Assembly (NCBI RefSeq): GCF_023898865.1
Contig: NZ_JAGSOV010000073.1
Location: forward strand, 1 to 64,000
Origin: Pseudonocardia humida
GTDB taxonomy: Bacteria; Actinomycetota; Actinomycetes; Mycobacteriales; Pseudonocardiaceae
Reading direction: 5' to 3'
Length of the DNA: 64,000 nucleotides
The notes below the pieces were generated by a model. That model did no database searches and was not told the origin of the DNA. It saw only the letters and a program-made list of their open reading frames with translations. Within the stretch, counting starts at the first letter, position 1, and every line of letters starts with the position of its first letter. The position numbers and the translations under genes were made by a program. Positions 1 through 8,182 of this stretch are shown in pieces.

Positions 1-127
1 CGGCCCTCGTACCTGGCGTACTCGGGTCGGCCGGCAACGCAGCCAGCGGGCACCTGGGCCGCCGAGATACCCGTCGAACCTTGCTGGACGGGCCACTAGT
101 TCTCACCCATGAACTCCGACACCAACA

Positions 128-544
128 ATGCGGCTCACGGTGGGCGCGGCGCGCACCGGGAACATCCTGTCCTACCGCTCGAGCGGTTCGATCCTGAGCG
201 TCGGCTCCACGGACTCGATCCTGTCGATCGGCTCCGTCGGATCGATCCTGTCCGTCGCCTCCCTCGGCTCCGTCCTGTCGGTCCTCTCGGTCGGCTCCTT
301 CGGCTCGGTCTTGTCGGTCGGCGCGTTCGGGTCCCTGCTGTCGGTCGGCGCCTTCGCCGCGGACCGGACGACCGGCTCCTACGCGGTCGCCGCCATCGTC
401 CTGGCGGCCGTCCTGGTCGCGCTGCTCCTGATCAAGAGCATCAGCCGCACGCTCACCAGGCCCGACGGGCCGCAGAACCGTGACCGGGTCAGCGCCTCCC
501 AGCGGGACCGATCCCCCTCGACGCTTCACGACACACGGCGCTAG
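128..544 (+). CDS. Nonapeptide-repeat protein with C-terminal membrane anchor
   Basis: This 138-residue protein is not a family I can name. Residues about 17-76 are six to seven imperfect nine-residue repeats of the form [SA]-x-[GD]-S-[IVL]-L-S-[VI]-[GA], for example SSGSILSVG, STDSILSIG, SVGSILSVA and SFGSVLSVG. One hydrophobic segment (about 84-103, AIVLAAVLVALLLI) follows, then a short basic tail, which suggests a membrane anchor. The regular hydrophobic/Ser/Gly spacing could form a beta-solenoid or a stacking surface; this is inference. An in-frame stop at 110-112 makes ATG 128 the first usable start. No clear ribosome site is seen. A second ATG at 109 opens an Arg/Pro-rich overlapping frame, which I reject. 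Confidence 0.72.
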   Translation: MRLTVGAARTGNILSYRSSGSILSVGSTDSILSIGSVGSILSVASLGSVLSVLSVGSFGSVLSVGAFGSLLSVGAFAADRTTGSYAVAAIVLAAVLVALLLIKSISRTLTRPDGPQNRDRVSASQRDRSPSTLHDTRR

Positions 545-969
545 TGGTCGTTCCTCGCCTGGTCCCGAACCGCATCGGTGTCGATGAGCGACCACACCCG
601 CTCGATGCGACCGTCGCGGAAGCGGTAGAAGACGTGCTCGGCGAACGTCACGCGTCGACCGGTGGGCGCGATGCCGGCGAACTCGTGCTCGGGCGTGCAG
701 TCGAACCACAGGCGGCAGGCGACGACGTCGTCGCCGGTGACGAGCAGGTCGACGGTGAAGTGCAGGTCGGGGATCCTCCGCACGTCCTCGGCGATCATCT
801 CGGCGTACTGCTGTCGACTGATCGTCCTGTCGTTGTAGACGACCAGGGCGTGCACGAACTGGTCGAGGTCGTCCAACCGCCTGCCGTTCAGCGCGTCGAT
901 GTAGGCGCGATAGACCTCTTCAAGGTCGCCGCTCACGGGCTCCTCCTCGGTCGCCGGGTCACTGTCCAC
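541..969 (-). CDS. SnoaL-like (NTF2-fold) protein
   Basis: The 142-residue product has the size and pattern of the SnoaL/ester-cyclase NTF2-like family: an N-terminal helix (VYRAYIDALNGRRLDDLDQF), a central FTVDLLVTGDDVVACRLWF strand pair and a C-terminal FAEHVFYRFRDGRIERVWSLID strand. Such folds serve as isomerases, cyclases or small-molecule binders, and the sequence does not show which. The start is GTG 969, as no in-frame ATG lies upstream, and its ribosome site is weak. The 3' end overlaps the convergent repeat-protein gene by four bases. The hemerythrin-like gene upstream is on the same strand, but a hairpin separates them. Confidence 0.8.
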   Translation of the reverse strand: MDSDPATEEEPVSGDLEEVYRAYIDALNGRRLDDLDQFVHALVVYNDRTISRQQYAEMIAEDVRRIPDLHFTVDLLVTGDDVVACRLWFDCTPEHEFAGIAPTGRRVTFAEHVFYRFRDGRIERVWSLIDTDAVRDQARNDH

Positions 970-1030
970 GCATCGATCGTCGGGCGGACGTGACGAGCTC
1001 GGCGACCGGGGGATCGCATGCGCTCATCCG

Positions 1031-1061
1031 GCCGGGCGCAACGCGGAACGCAGCGCCCGGC
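1031..1061 (-). terminator. Hairpin downstream of the hemerythrin-like gene
   Basis: GCCGGGCGC at 1031-1039 pairs perfectly with GCGCCCGGC at 1053-1061 (9-bp stem, 13-nt loop). It starts about 18 bases past the stop of the leftward hemerythrin-like gene. There is no T tract, which is common in high-GC actinobacteria. Confidence 0.45.
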
Positions 1062-1078
1062 CGCGCGGACGGGCGGGG

Positions 1079-1510
1079 TCAGCCGGTGCCGCGCTGGGCG
1101 AGCCGGTCCCGCAGCCGGTCGACCGGCCCGACACCGGGGCCGGCGAGCATCTCGCGGACCAGCGCGTCGAACCGCGGCTCGCTCGCGTCCACCGCCTCGA
1201 GCCGCTTCATGACCCCCTCGAGCTGCTTGTGCTCCTCGATGTCGTGCTCGACGGCCTTCTCCCCGTCGGGCAGGTGCTCGCGCATCGCCGGGTAGACGTG
1301 CATCTCCTCGGCGACCGCGTGCCGGACGACCTCGGCGATCACGGTGTCGGCGAGGTCGCGCCGCTCGCGGTGGTCGCTGCTGGCCTCGATCCGGTCGAGG
1401 AGCGCAAGCGCCTTGCGGTGATCGGTGGTCAGCTCGTCGACCACGTCGATGTGGTGCTCTGGTCGGTCACGGTGTCCTCCTCGTGGTGGGTTCGGGACGG
1501 TCGCGGTCAT
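1079..1510 (-). CDS. Hemerythrin HHE-domain protein, C-terminally short
   Basis: From ATG 1510 the product is 143 residues. It carries the HHE four-helix pattern: ELTTDHRKALALLDRIE, then VVRHAVAEEMHVYPAMRE (HxxxE-type ligands), then VEHDIEEHKQLEGVMKRLE. Such domains bind a di-iron centre and sense or carry O2 or NO. The usual fourth helix with a last His/Glu set (of the type HVxxEExxLFP) is missing: after DALVREML the chain reads AGPGVGPVDRLRDRLAQRGTG and stops. The iron site may therefore be incomplete. A longer Arg-rich start at 1558 exists, but the homology-like region begins after 1510. Confidence 0.75.
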   Translation of the reverse strand: MTATVPNPPRGGHRDRPEHHIDVVDELTTDHRKALALLDRIEASSDHRERRDLADTVIAEVVRHAVAEEMHVYPAMREHLPDGEKAVEHDIEEHKQLEGVMKRLEAVDASEPRFDALVREMLAGPGVGPVDRLRDRLAQRGTG

Positions 1511-1582
1511 ACCGCCGACCGGCACCAACCGACGTCTCCGACCACCCCCTCGCCCCACCGCACCGTCCGCACCGACATCGCC

Positions 1583-3058
1583 TCACCCGGCGCCCTCCCC
1601 CTCAGCGGTGCTGACGGGCCCGGGGACCAGGGTCGCCGGAGCGTTCGCGGCCGGCTCCGCAGGTGCCGCGGCTGTGCGGCGTCGGCCCGGCATGCCGAGT
1701 GCGACGAGCAGGCCCACCAGGGCGAAGGCACTCACCGCGCCCATGGCCGCGGTGAAGCCGGCGCCGAAGTCCTGGGCCGATCCGTAGCCGCCGACGCCGG
1801 CGAAGACCGCGACGGCGACCGCGACGCCGAACACCCCGCCGAGGATGCGCAACATCATGAAGGCCCCCGACGCCTGGCCCACCTCGGCCGGGCGCACGGC
1901 GCCGACCACCGCCTTCTGCGCCGCCGGCATCGCCATGGTCAACCCCACGCCGCCGACGACGAGCGCAGGCAGCAGCTGCGCGTATCCCGCACCGGCACCC
2001 GAGGCCACCGAGACCCAGCCCATGCCCGCGGTCTGCAGCGCCAACCCGCCGACCACGAACGCGCGCTCGCCGTAGCGGTCGGCCAACCGCCCCGCGATCG
2101 GCGCGCAGATCATGAGCGTCGCGGTCCACGGCACGAGCCGCAGGCCCGCGCCCAGCGGTCCGTCGCCCAGCACGACCTGGAAGTACTGCGCGAGGAAGAA
2201 CAGCGTGCCGTACAGCGAGGCGAACACGCAGAAGTTCGCCGGGTTGGCCGTGGCGAACGCCCGCGACCGGAAGAACCGCATCGGCAGCATCGGCGCCGAC
2301 GTGCGACGTTCCCAGAGCACGAAGGCGACCACGAGCCCCGACCCGAGCACCAGTGCGCCCAGCACCTCCGGGCTCGTCCAGCCCGCCGCGTTCCCACGCA
2401 CCAGGCCCCAGACGACGCCGAAGGCGCTCAGCGTGACCAGCACGACGCCGCCGAGGTCGAACCGGCCGTTCGGGCCGGTGCTCTCGGCGACCCGCAGCGT
2501 CGTGAGCACGATCGCCAGCACCCCGACCGGCAGGTTCAGCCAGAAGATCCACTGCCAGGCCATGCCCTCGGTGACGACGCCCCCGACGAACGGGCCGCTG
2601 AACGTCGCCAGACCGGTGATGCCCAGGTACAGCCCCATCGCCCGACCCCGCTGCCGCCCCGGGAAGGCCGCGCTGAGCAGGGTCAGCGACAGCGGCAGCA
2701 CCAATGCGGCCCCGGCACCCTGCAGCACCCGGGCGGCGATCAGCACCCCGATCGTCGGTGCCGACGCGCACGCCGCCGACGCAACGGTGAACACCGCCAA
2801 CCCGACGACGAACGTGCGGCGCCTCCCGAACCGGTCGCCCAGCGCCGCCCCGGTCAGCAGCAGGACCGCGAACGCCATGTTGTAGGCGTTGACGGTCCAC
2901 TCCAGCGTCTCGACCGATGCCCCCAGGTCGCGCCGGATCGCGCCGAGCGCCGTGGTCACCACCAGGCTGTCCAGGGCCATCATGAACGACGCCAGCGAGG
3001 CCAGCCCCAGCACCCAGGCCTGGTTGGACGTCATCCGACCCGTGTCGTTCTGCACCAT
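1583..3058 (-). CDS. MFS exporter, DHA2 (14-helix) family
   Basis: The 491-residue integral membrane protein resembles EmrB/QacA-type drug:H+ antiporters. The first helix ends in the family-typical MALDSLVVTTALGAI (about 27-41). Helices 2-3 are joined by motif A, GDRFGRRR (about 74-81), and RVLQGAGAALVLPLSL and GPFVGGVVTEGMAWQWIFWLNLPVG match DHA2 motifs. The likely start is ATG 3058, with GGAG just upstream; an upstream ATG at 3133 would add an Arg-rich tail. No regulator gene is adjacent. The substrate is unknown. Confidence 0.9.
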   Translation of the reverse strand: MVQNDTGRMTSNQAWVLGLASLASFMMALDSLVVTTALGAIRRDLGASVETLEWTVNAYNMAFAVLLLTGAALGDRFGRRRTFVVGLAVFTVASAACASAPTIGVLIAARVLQGAGAALVLPLSLTLLSAAFPGRQRGRAMGLYLGITGLATFSGPFVGGVVTEGMAWQWIFWLNLPVGVLAIVLTTLRVAESTGPNGRFDLGGVVLVTLSAFGVVWGLVRGNAAGWTSPEVLGALVLGSGLVVAFVLWERRTSAPMLPMRFFRSRAFATANPANFCVFASLYGTLFFLAQYFQVVLGDGPLGAGLRLVPWTATLMICAPIAGRLADRYGERAFVVGGLALQTAGMGWVSVASGAGAGYAQLLPALVVGGVGLTMAMPAAQKAVVGAVRPAEVGQASGAFMMLRILGGVFGVAVAVAVFAGVGGYGSAQDFGAGFTAAMGAVSAFALVGLLVALGMPGRRRTAAAPAEPAANAPATLVPGPVSTAEGEGAG

Positions 3059-3185
3059 CGTCTCCACTCGATCTCCATGAGATGCGGTCGTCTGACCGCG
3101 ACCCGGCCTGATCCGGGCACGACGGGGCCGCACCGCGCTCAGGAGGAGCGGGTGAGCGGCCGACGCGGATCAGGTCCGGTGTCGG

Positions 3186-4265
3186 TCAGGGGCGCAGCGA
3201 CCGGGGCAGCCCGAACCTCGCCAGCAGGGCGTTGTCCAGGAACCGGGTCACCGCGGTGATCCGGTCACCGCTCAGGCCCAGCACGAGCACCCCGTGCGCG
3301 TGCCGGATGGGGGTCCGCGGGTCGCGCAGGTAGCAGCCGAACGCCGGTTGGCCGTTCGCCCGGGTCGGGATCAGCACGTGCCGCTGCCCGGTCCGCAGCG
3401 CGACGGTGGCCAGGAAGTGCCGCACGGCGTCCCGGCCCCGGTACTCCAGCGGCAGCGGCGGCATCGACAGCGACGCGTCGTCGGCCAGCAGCGCCACGAC
3501 CGCGTCGACGTCGCCGGCCTCGAACGCGCGGACGAACTCCGCCACGATCCGCCGTTCCCGCGGCGAGCCCGGCAGCGGGGCGCCGTCCCGGTCCGCACCC
3601 GGAAGCTCCTCGGCGAGGGTGCCGCGGGCCCGCTTCAGCGCACCGGTCACCGCGTCCTGGGTCGTGTCGAGGATGCGCGCCACCTCGGCGGTCCGGAACC
3701 CCAGGACGTCGCGCAGCACCAGCACCGCACGCTGGCGCGGCGGCAACTGCTGCAGCGCGGCCAGGAACGCCAACGACACCGACTCCCTGGCCTCGTAGCG
3801 CGCCTCCGGGCCGGGCACCTGGTCGGCGATCCCCTCCCACAGCGCGTCGGGGTAGGGCTCCAACCAGCTCGGCTCCGGACCTCGGTGCGACGGCTCGGGC
3901 AACGGAACCTCCGGCTGGTAGGTCGCGTACGCGGGCGGTCGGCGGGCACCGGCGCGCAGTGCGTTGAGACAGCGGTTCGTCGCGATCCGGTACAGCCAGG
4001 TCCGCACCGACGCGCGCTCCTGGTAGCCGTCGATGGCGCGCCACGCCGCCAACAGGGTCTCCTGCAGCAGGTCCTCGGCGTCCTGCACCGAGCCGAGGAT
4101 GCGGTAGCAGTGCACCTGCAGCTCGTGCCGGTACGGATCGACGAGCGCGCGGAACGCCGCCCCGTCCCCCGCGCGCGCCAGCGCCAGCAGGTCCTGCGTC
4201 GAGCGCTCCGCGCCGGGCCCGCCCGCCGCGGCCCCGGCGTCCCCCGCCGCTGGGCTCCGTCCCAT
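3186..4265 (-). CDS. ECF-type RNA polymerase sigma factor with C-terminal SnoaL domain (SigG/SigX5-like)
   Basis: The 359-residue protein has sigma region 2 at about 35-105 (LVDPYRHELQVHCYRILGSV, then AEDLLQETLLAAW, and RTWLYRIATNRCLNALR) and region 4 at about 165-215 (LQQLPPRQRAVLVLRDVLGF, AEVARILDTT). From about 230 a SnoaL-like domain follows (FVRAFEAGDVDAVVALLADD, LSMPPLPLEYRGRDAVRHFL). Fused SnoaL tails are thought to tune such sigma factors in place of a separate anti-sigma protein. ATG 4265 has an excellent GGAGGAG at the right distance. The longer open frame upstream is Arg/Pro-rich and unlikely to be coding. The DHFR-like gene is upstream on the same strand. Confidence 0.92.
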   Translation of the reverse strand: MGRSPAAGDAGAAAGGPGAERSTQDLLALARAGDGAAFRALVDPYRHELQVHCYRILGSVQDAEDLLQETLLAAWRAIDGYQERASVRTWLYRIATNRCLNALRAGARRPPAYATYQPEVPLPEPSHRGPEPSWLEPYPDALWEGIADQVPGPEARYEARESVSLAFLAALQQLPPRQRAVLVLRDVLGFRTAEVARILDTTQDAVTGALKRARGTLAEELPGADRDGAPLPGSPRERRIVAEFVRAFEAGDVDAVVALLADDASLSMPPLPLEYRGRDAVRHFLATVALRTGQRHVLIPTRANGQPAFGCYLRDPRTPIRHAHGVLVLGLSGDRITAVTRFLDNALLARFGLPRSLRP

Positions 4266-4389
4266 CGTGGCTCCTCCCGTGCCGATCCTCCACCGGGATG
4301 GACACCGCCGGTCCCGGGAAATGGTCGGTCGCGCCGGAATCAGCACGACACGACCGACCCGGCAGACCGGGAACCCGGCGATGTGGCGT

Positions 4390-5022
4390 CTAGAGCGCGC
4401 CGCGCTCCTCTCCGCGCGCGTCACCGTCCTGCGCCGTTCGGTGATCCCGCAGGACGGTGTAGGTGAGCCCGACCTTCCCGGCGGGCAGCTGCTCGACCGA
4501 GCGCAGCTCCAGCCGGTGCCGGTCCTCGGCACCGGCGAACAGCGGGGTGCCGATGCCGGCGACGAGCGGGTAGGTGATCAGCCGCAGCTCGTCGACGAGC
4601 CCGGCGTCCAGCAGCGCGACCACGACGCGGGCCCCGCCGACCAGGTAGATGTCCTTGCCGGGGAGCTGCTTGAGCGCGGCCACCTCGGACACGTCGCGGA
4701 GGAACGTCGTGTTCGGCAGGGTCGAGGTGGTCAGCGTGCGGGAGAGCACGTAGTGCGGGGTCCGCCCGATGAGCTCGGCCCACTCGCGCTCGGCCGCGGT
4801 CGGCGGCTCACCGGTGATCCAGGCCGGGGTCTGCGGCTTGTCCAGGATCGCGCCCCAGTACTGCTCGTAGCCCGGGTACATGCCCCCGCCCAGCAGGCAG
4901 GCGTCGATCTGCCGGGTCAGCCCGTAGTCCTCCGACCAGGCCTCGACCCAGTCGGCCATGCCCTCGGACCCCTCGGTCTTCCCGTCGAGGGAGACCTTCA
5001 TGGCGGCGATGATCCTGCGCAT
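4390..5022 (-). CDS. RibD C-terminal / dihydrofolate reductase-like protein
   Basis: The 210-residue protein matches the RibD_C/DHFR-like reductase family. It begins MRRIIAAMKVSLDGKTEG, the usual first strand and loop, has HYVLSRTLTTSTLPNTTF in the middle, and carries the nucleotide-binding stretch LPGKDIYLVGGARVVVALLDAG and then VDELRLITYPLVAGIGTPLF. These proteins bind NADPH, and the substrate is usually unknown. ATG 5022 has GAAGGA seven bases upstream. The gene is divergent from the DGPF/ECF42 pair across about 150 bp. Such reductases are often found beside ECF and DGPF genes. Confidence 0.88.
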   Translation of the reverse strand: MRRIIAAMKVSLDGKTEGSEGMADWVEAWSEDYGLTRQIDACLLGGGMYPGYEQYWGAILDKPQTPAWITGEPPTAAEREWAELIGRTPHYVLSRTLTTSTLPNTTFLRDVSEVAALKQLPGKDIYLVGGARVVVALLDAGLVDELRLITYPLVAGIGTPLFAGAEDRHRLELRSVEQLPAGKVGLTYTVLRDHRTAQDGDARGEERGAL

Positions 5023-5173
5023 CTGTGCGTCCTTCCGTCGTGCGGCGGTTCCCGGGAAGCCCCCGGTGCCCCACCGACGAACGGCACCGCGGCATCTCGA
5101 CATCGCGCGTCGGGCAGTTCCGGATCCGGACGCGACGGCGCCCCACGCCCGATCCGTGCGCTTTGATGGCGGC

Positions 5174-5509
5174 ATGAAGTACGTCCTGCTCATCTGCGAC
5201 GACGAGGTCGACGCACCGACGAACGAGCAGCTCGCGGCCGACCCCGGGCACACGTCGTGGCTGCAGGAGCTGACCCGGCGCTCCGACGTGCAGGCCATGG
5301 CCCGCCTGCGGCCGGTGGTGGACGCGACCACCGTCCGCGTCCGCGACGGCCAGGCCTTGGTCTCGGACGGGCCGTTCGCCGAGACCAAGGACTTCGTCGG
5401 GGGCGTCGTCCTGCTCGAGTGCGCCGACCTCGACGAGGCGATCGCGATCGCGGCGGGCCACCCGTACGCGCGGCGGGGGTGCGTCGAGATCCGCCCCGTC
5501 TGGGAATGA
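5174..5509 (+). CDS. YCII-related (DGPF) domain protein, partner of an ECF42-type sigma factor
   Basis: The 111-residue protein has the DGPF signature in full: MKYVLLICDD at the start, DGQALVSDGPFAETKDFVGG in the centre and DLDEAIAIAAGHPYARRGCVEIRPV at the end. DGPF proteins are the conserved neighbours of ECF42 sigma factors, and here the genes overlap: the stop TGA 5507-5509 sits inside ATGA at 5506-5509, so they are translationally coupled. Its exact role in sigma control is not established. ATG 5174 was chosen because the family begins exactly there; the ribosome site is weak. Confidence 0.9.
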   Translation: MKYVLLICDDEVDAPTNEQLAADPGHTSWLQELTRRSDVQAMARLRPVVDATTVRVRDGQALVSDGPFAETKDFVGGVVLLECADLDEAIAIAAGHPYARRGCVEIRPVWE

Positions 5510-6738
5510 GCGCGTCGGAGCGGGAGGTCCGGGCGGCCGTCGAGGCGGCGTACCGCGAGGAGTGGGGCCAGGTCGTCGCGACCATGATCCGGCTGACCGG
5601 GGACTGGGACCTGGCCGAGGACTGCGCGCAAGAGGCCTTCACCGCGGCGCTCACCGCCTGGCCGCGCGACGGGGTCCCGCGCCGCCCCGGAGCGTGGCTG
5701 ACCACGACCGCCCGCAACCGGGCCACCGACCACGTCCGCCGCGACGCCGCGGGGGCGGTGAAGCTCCGCGCGCTCGCCGCGCTGCCGCCCGATCCGGACG
5801 ACCCGGATCCGGAGGAGATCCCGGACGAGCGGCTGCGGCTGATCTTCACCTGCTGCCACCCCGCGCTGCCGTTCCCGGCCAGGGTGGCGCTCACGCTGCG
5901 CACGCTCGCCGGCCTGACCACCGCCGAGATCGCCCGCGCGCTCCTCACCGCCGAGACCACCATGGGCCAGCGGTTGAGCCGGGCCAAGCGCAAGATCCAG
6001 GAGGCCGGCATCCCCTACCGGGTGCCCCCGGCCGAGCTGCTGGCGCACCGGCTCGCCGCCGTGCTCGCCGTGCTGTACCTGATCTTCAACGAGGGCTACG
6101 GCGAGCAGGAGCAGCGGCGGGCCCTGACCGCCGAGGCCATCCGCCTGGCCAGGGTGCTGGTCGCGCTGATGCCCGCCGAACCCGAGCCGCGCGGGCTGCT
6201 CGCCCTCATGCTGCTGCACGAGTCCCGGCGCCCGACCCGCGTGCGCGACGGCGTGCTGGTCACCCTGGAGCAGCAGGACCGCACGCGGTGGGACCGCGCG
6301 CTCATCGACGAAGGCGTGCGCGTCCTGGACGAGGCGCTGGCGATGCGACACCCCGGCCCCTACCAGGTGCAGGCGGCGATCGCCGCCTGCCACGCCACGG
6401 CCCCCGACGCCGCCGCCACCGACTGGGCCCAGATCGCGGGCCTCTACGCGACGCTCGCCCGGCTCGCGCCCTCGCCCGTCGTCGAGCTCAACCGCGCCGT
6501 CGCCGTCGCCATGACCGACGGCATCCCCGCCGGGCTCGCCCTCGTCGACGCGATCGCGTCGTCCGGCCGGCTCGAGGGCTACCACCTGCTCCCCGCCACC
6601 CGCGCCGACCTCCTGCGCCGCCACGGGCGCCCGGGTGAAGCCCGAGCGTCCTACGAGCAGGCACTGGCGCTGGCGCCGAGCACGGCCGAGCGCCGCTACC
6701 TCGCCGAACGGCTGCGCGAGCTCGCGCCGGAGGACTGA
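5506..6738 (+). CDS. ECF42-type RNA polymerase sigma factor
   Basis: The 410-residue product has sigma region 2 (WGQVVATMIRLTGDWDLAED, CAQEAFTAALTAWP, about 20-52, and PGAWLTTTARNRATDHVRR, about 61-79) and region 4 (FPARVALTLRTLAGLTTAEI, AETTMGQRLSRAKRKIQEAG). It then has the long C-terminal extension typical of ECF42, with LLAHRLAAVLAVLYLIFNEG and helical repeats up to residue 410. In studied ECF42 proteins this extension is needed for activity and no anti-sigma factor is present. The ATGA overlap with the DGPF gene sets the start. Confidence 0.92.
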   Translation: MSASEREVRAAVEAAYREEWGQVVATMIRLTGDWDLAEDCAQEAFTAALTAWPRDGVPRRPGAWLTTTARNRATDHVRRDAAGAVKLRALAALPPDPDDPDPEEIPDERLRLIFTCCHPALPFPARVALTLRTLAGLTTAEIARALLTAETTMGQRLSRAKRKIQEAGIPYRVPPAELLAHRLAAVLAVLYLIFNEGYGEQEQRRALTAEAIRLARVLVALMPAEPEPRGLLALMLLHESRRPTRVRDGVLVTLEQQDRTRWDRALIDEGVRVLDEALAMRHPGPYQVQAAIAACHATAPDAAATDWAQIAGLYATLARLAPSPVVELNRAVAVAMTDGIPAGLALVDAIASSGRLEGYHLLPATRADLLRRHGRPGEARASYEQALALAPSTAERRYLAERLRELAPED

Positions 6739-6745
6739 CCCGACC

Positions 6746-6800
6746 CCTCCCGGCCGGTGGTGGGTGCCGGCCCCGCTACCGGACCGGTCCAGCCGGGAGG
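6746..6800. terminator. Bidirectional hairpin between convergent genes
   Basis: CCTCCCGGC at 6746-6754 pairs with GCCGGGAGG at 6792-6800. The loop holds a smaller hairpin (GGCCGG near 6752 with CCGGCC near 6767). It lies between the ends of the ECF42 gene and the leftward transporter gene, so it could end both transcripts. Confidence 0.5.
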
Positions 6801-6813
6801 CGGCCGGGCGGCG

Positions 6814-8136
6814 TCATGCCGTGACCGCGTCGGAGGCGACGGGGGCCGGTTGCGGGGCCCGGGGGGCCAGCGAGATGGCCGCGCCGCAGACGAGGGCGGC
6901 CAGGACGACGTAGACGGCGATCGCCGCGGAGGAGCCGAACTCGGCGAGCAGCAGGGTCGCCACGATCGGCACGGGCGCCGCGGTGAGCGCCCCGCCCAGG
7001 TGGTAGGCCAGCGACGAGCCGGTGTAGCGGGCCCGCGGCGGGAACAGCTCCGCGGTGAAGCCCGCGACCGCACCGTAGACCAGTGCGTGCAGGACGGGGA
7101 GGGCGAGCAGGTAGGCGGCGACGACGCCGGCGGTGGTGCCGGTGTCGAAGAGCGCGAAGACGGGGAAGGCGCCCAGCGCGACCGCGACGCACCCGATCAT
7201 CAGGAAGTTCCGGGTGCCGATCCGGTCGGCCAGTACGGCGAGCAGCGGGAGGGTCACCACCTGCAGCGCGGCGGCCACCAGCAGCGCCGCCAGCACCAGG
7301 CCCCGGCTCAGCCCCAGGTGGACCGGGCCGTAGCTGAGGAAGAACGTGCTGGCCAGGTAGAAGATCGTGTTCGGGGCGAGCATGCAGAGCATGCCGACCA
7401 CGAGCGCGCGCTTGGAGGAGCGCAGGACCTCCACCGCCGGGGCCTTGACGACGTCGCCGCGCTCCTGCAGCGCGAGGAACTCCGGCGACTCGCTCACCCG
7501 CAGGCGGATGTAGAGCCCCACCACGACCAGCAGCGCCGAGCACAGGAACGGCACCCGCCACCCCCAGCTCAGCAGCTGCTCCTCGGGCATGAGGGTGACC
7601 AGGAAGAACGCCCCGCTGGACAGGAACGTGCCGGCGGGCACCCCGGCCTGCGGGAAGCTGGCGTAGAACGCGCGGCGGTGCGGGGGCGCGTGCTCCAGGG
7701 ACATGACCACCGCCCCGCCCCACTCGCCCCCGACGGCGAACCCCTGGACGAACCGCAGCACGACCAGCAGCACCGGCGCCCAGATCCCGATCGTCGCGTA
7801 GGTCGGCAGCAGCCCGACCGCGACCGTGCCCAGCCCCATCAGGACCACCGAGAGCACGAGCATCCGCTTGCGCCCGACCCGGTCGCCGAAGTGCCCGAAC
7901 ACCAGCCCGCCGAGTGGACGCGCGAGGAAGGCGACCGCGAGCGTCGCGAACCCGGCCAGCGCCCCGGCGACCGGATCCAGGGTGGGGAAGAACAGCGGGT
8001 TGAACACCAGCACGGTGGCCGCCCCGAAGACGAGGTAGTCGTACCACTCGATGGTGGTTCCGATGAAGCTGGCGACCGCGACCTTGGCGGGTGAGGGCGC
8101 CTGCCGGGCAGCCGGCACGGAATGCGTCGTCGTCAT
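6814..8136 (-). CDS. MFS transporter, metabolite:H+ symporter (MHS) family
   Basis: The 440-residue membrane protein has MHS-family hallmarks: VAVASFIGTTIEWYDYLVFG in helix 1, ARPLGGLVFGHFGDRVGRKR between helices 2 and 3, and RFVQGFAVGGEWGGAVVMSLEH before helix 5. The family imports organic acids and related metabolites such as shikimate, alpha-ketoglutarate and betaine. It is the last gene of the leftward set aldehyde dehydrogenase - lyase - SDR - transporter, which suggests it brings in the substrate that set degrades. ATG 8136 has AGGAG seven bases upstream. Confidence 0.92.
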   Translation of the reverse strand: MTTTHSVPAARQAPSPAKVAVASFIGTTIEWYDYLVFGAATVLVFNPLFFPTLDPVAGALAGFATLAVAFLARPLGGLVFGHFGDRVGRKRMLVLSVVLMGLGTVAVGLLPTYATIGIWAPVLLVVLRFVQGFAVGGEWGGAVVMSLEHAPPHRRAFYASFPQAGVPAGTFLSSGAFFLVTLMPEEQLLSWGWRVPFLCSALLVVVGLYIRLRVSESPEFLALQERGDVVKAPAVEVLRSSKRALVVGMLCMLAPNTIFYLASTFFLSYGPVHLGLSRGLVLAALLVAAALQVVTLPLLAVLADRIGTRNFLMIGCVAVALGAFPVFALFDTGTTAGVVAAYLLALPVLHALVYGAVAGFTAELFPPRARYTGSSLAYHLGGALTAAPVPIVATLLLAEFGSSAAIAVYVVLAALVCGAAISLAPRAPQPAPVASDAVTA

Positions 8137-8182
8137 CTCGTGGCTCCTGGTTGGGGTTGTGGCTGGTACGGGGGGTGACGGG

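Noticed and set aside
109..483. Overlapping Arg/Pro-rich frame at the repeat protein
   Set aside because: It is the shifted reading of a repetitive GC-rich stretch and has no family features; the 128-544 frame has a regular repeat and a membrane segment.
541..1000. CGTCACG upstream of the first SnoaL-like gene as a further ECF41-like promoter
   Set aside because: Sixteen bases downstream it reads TGCGTGG, with no GTCC element.
1229..3259. Long plus-strand open frame opposite the hemerythrin-like and DHA2 genes
   Set aside because: Composition is Arg/His/Gln/Pro-rich, the usual antisense shadow in high-GC DNA; the opposite strand encodes clear families.
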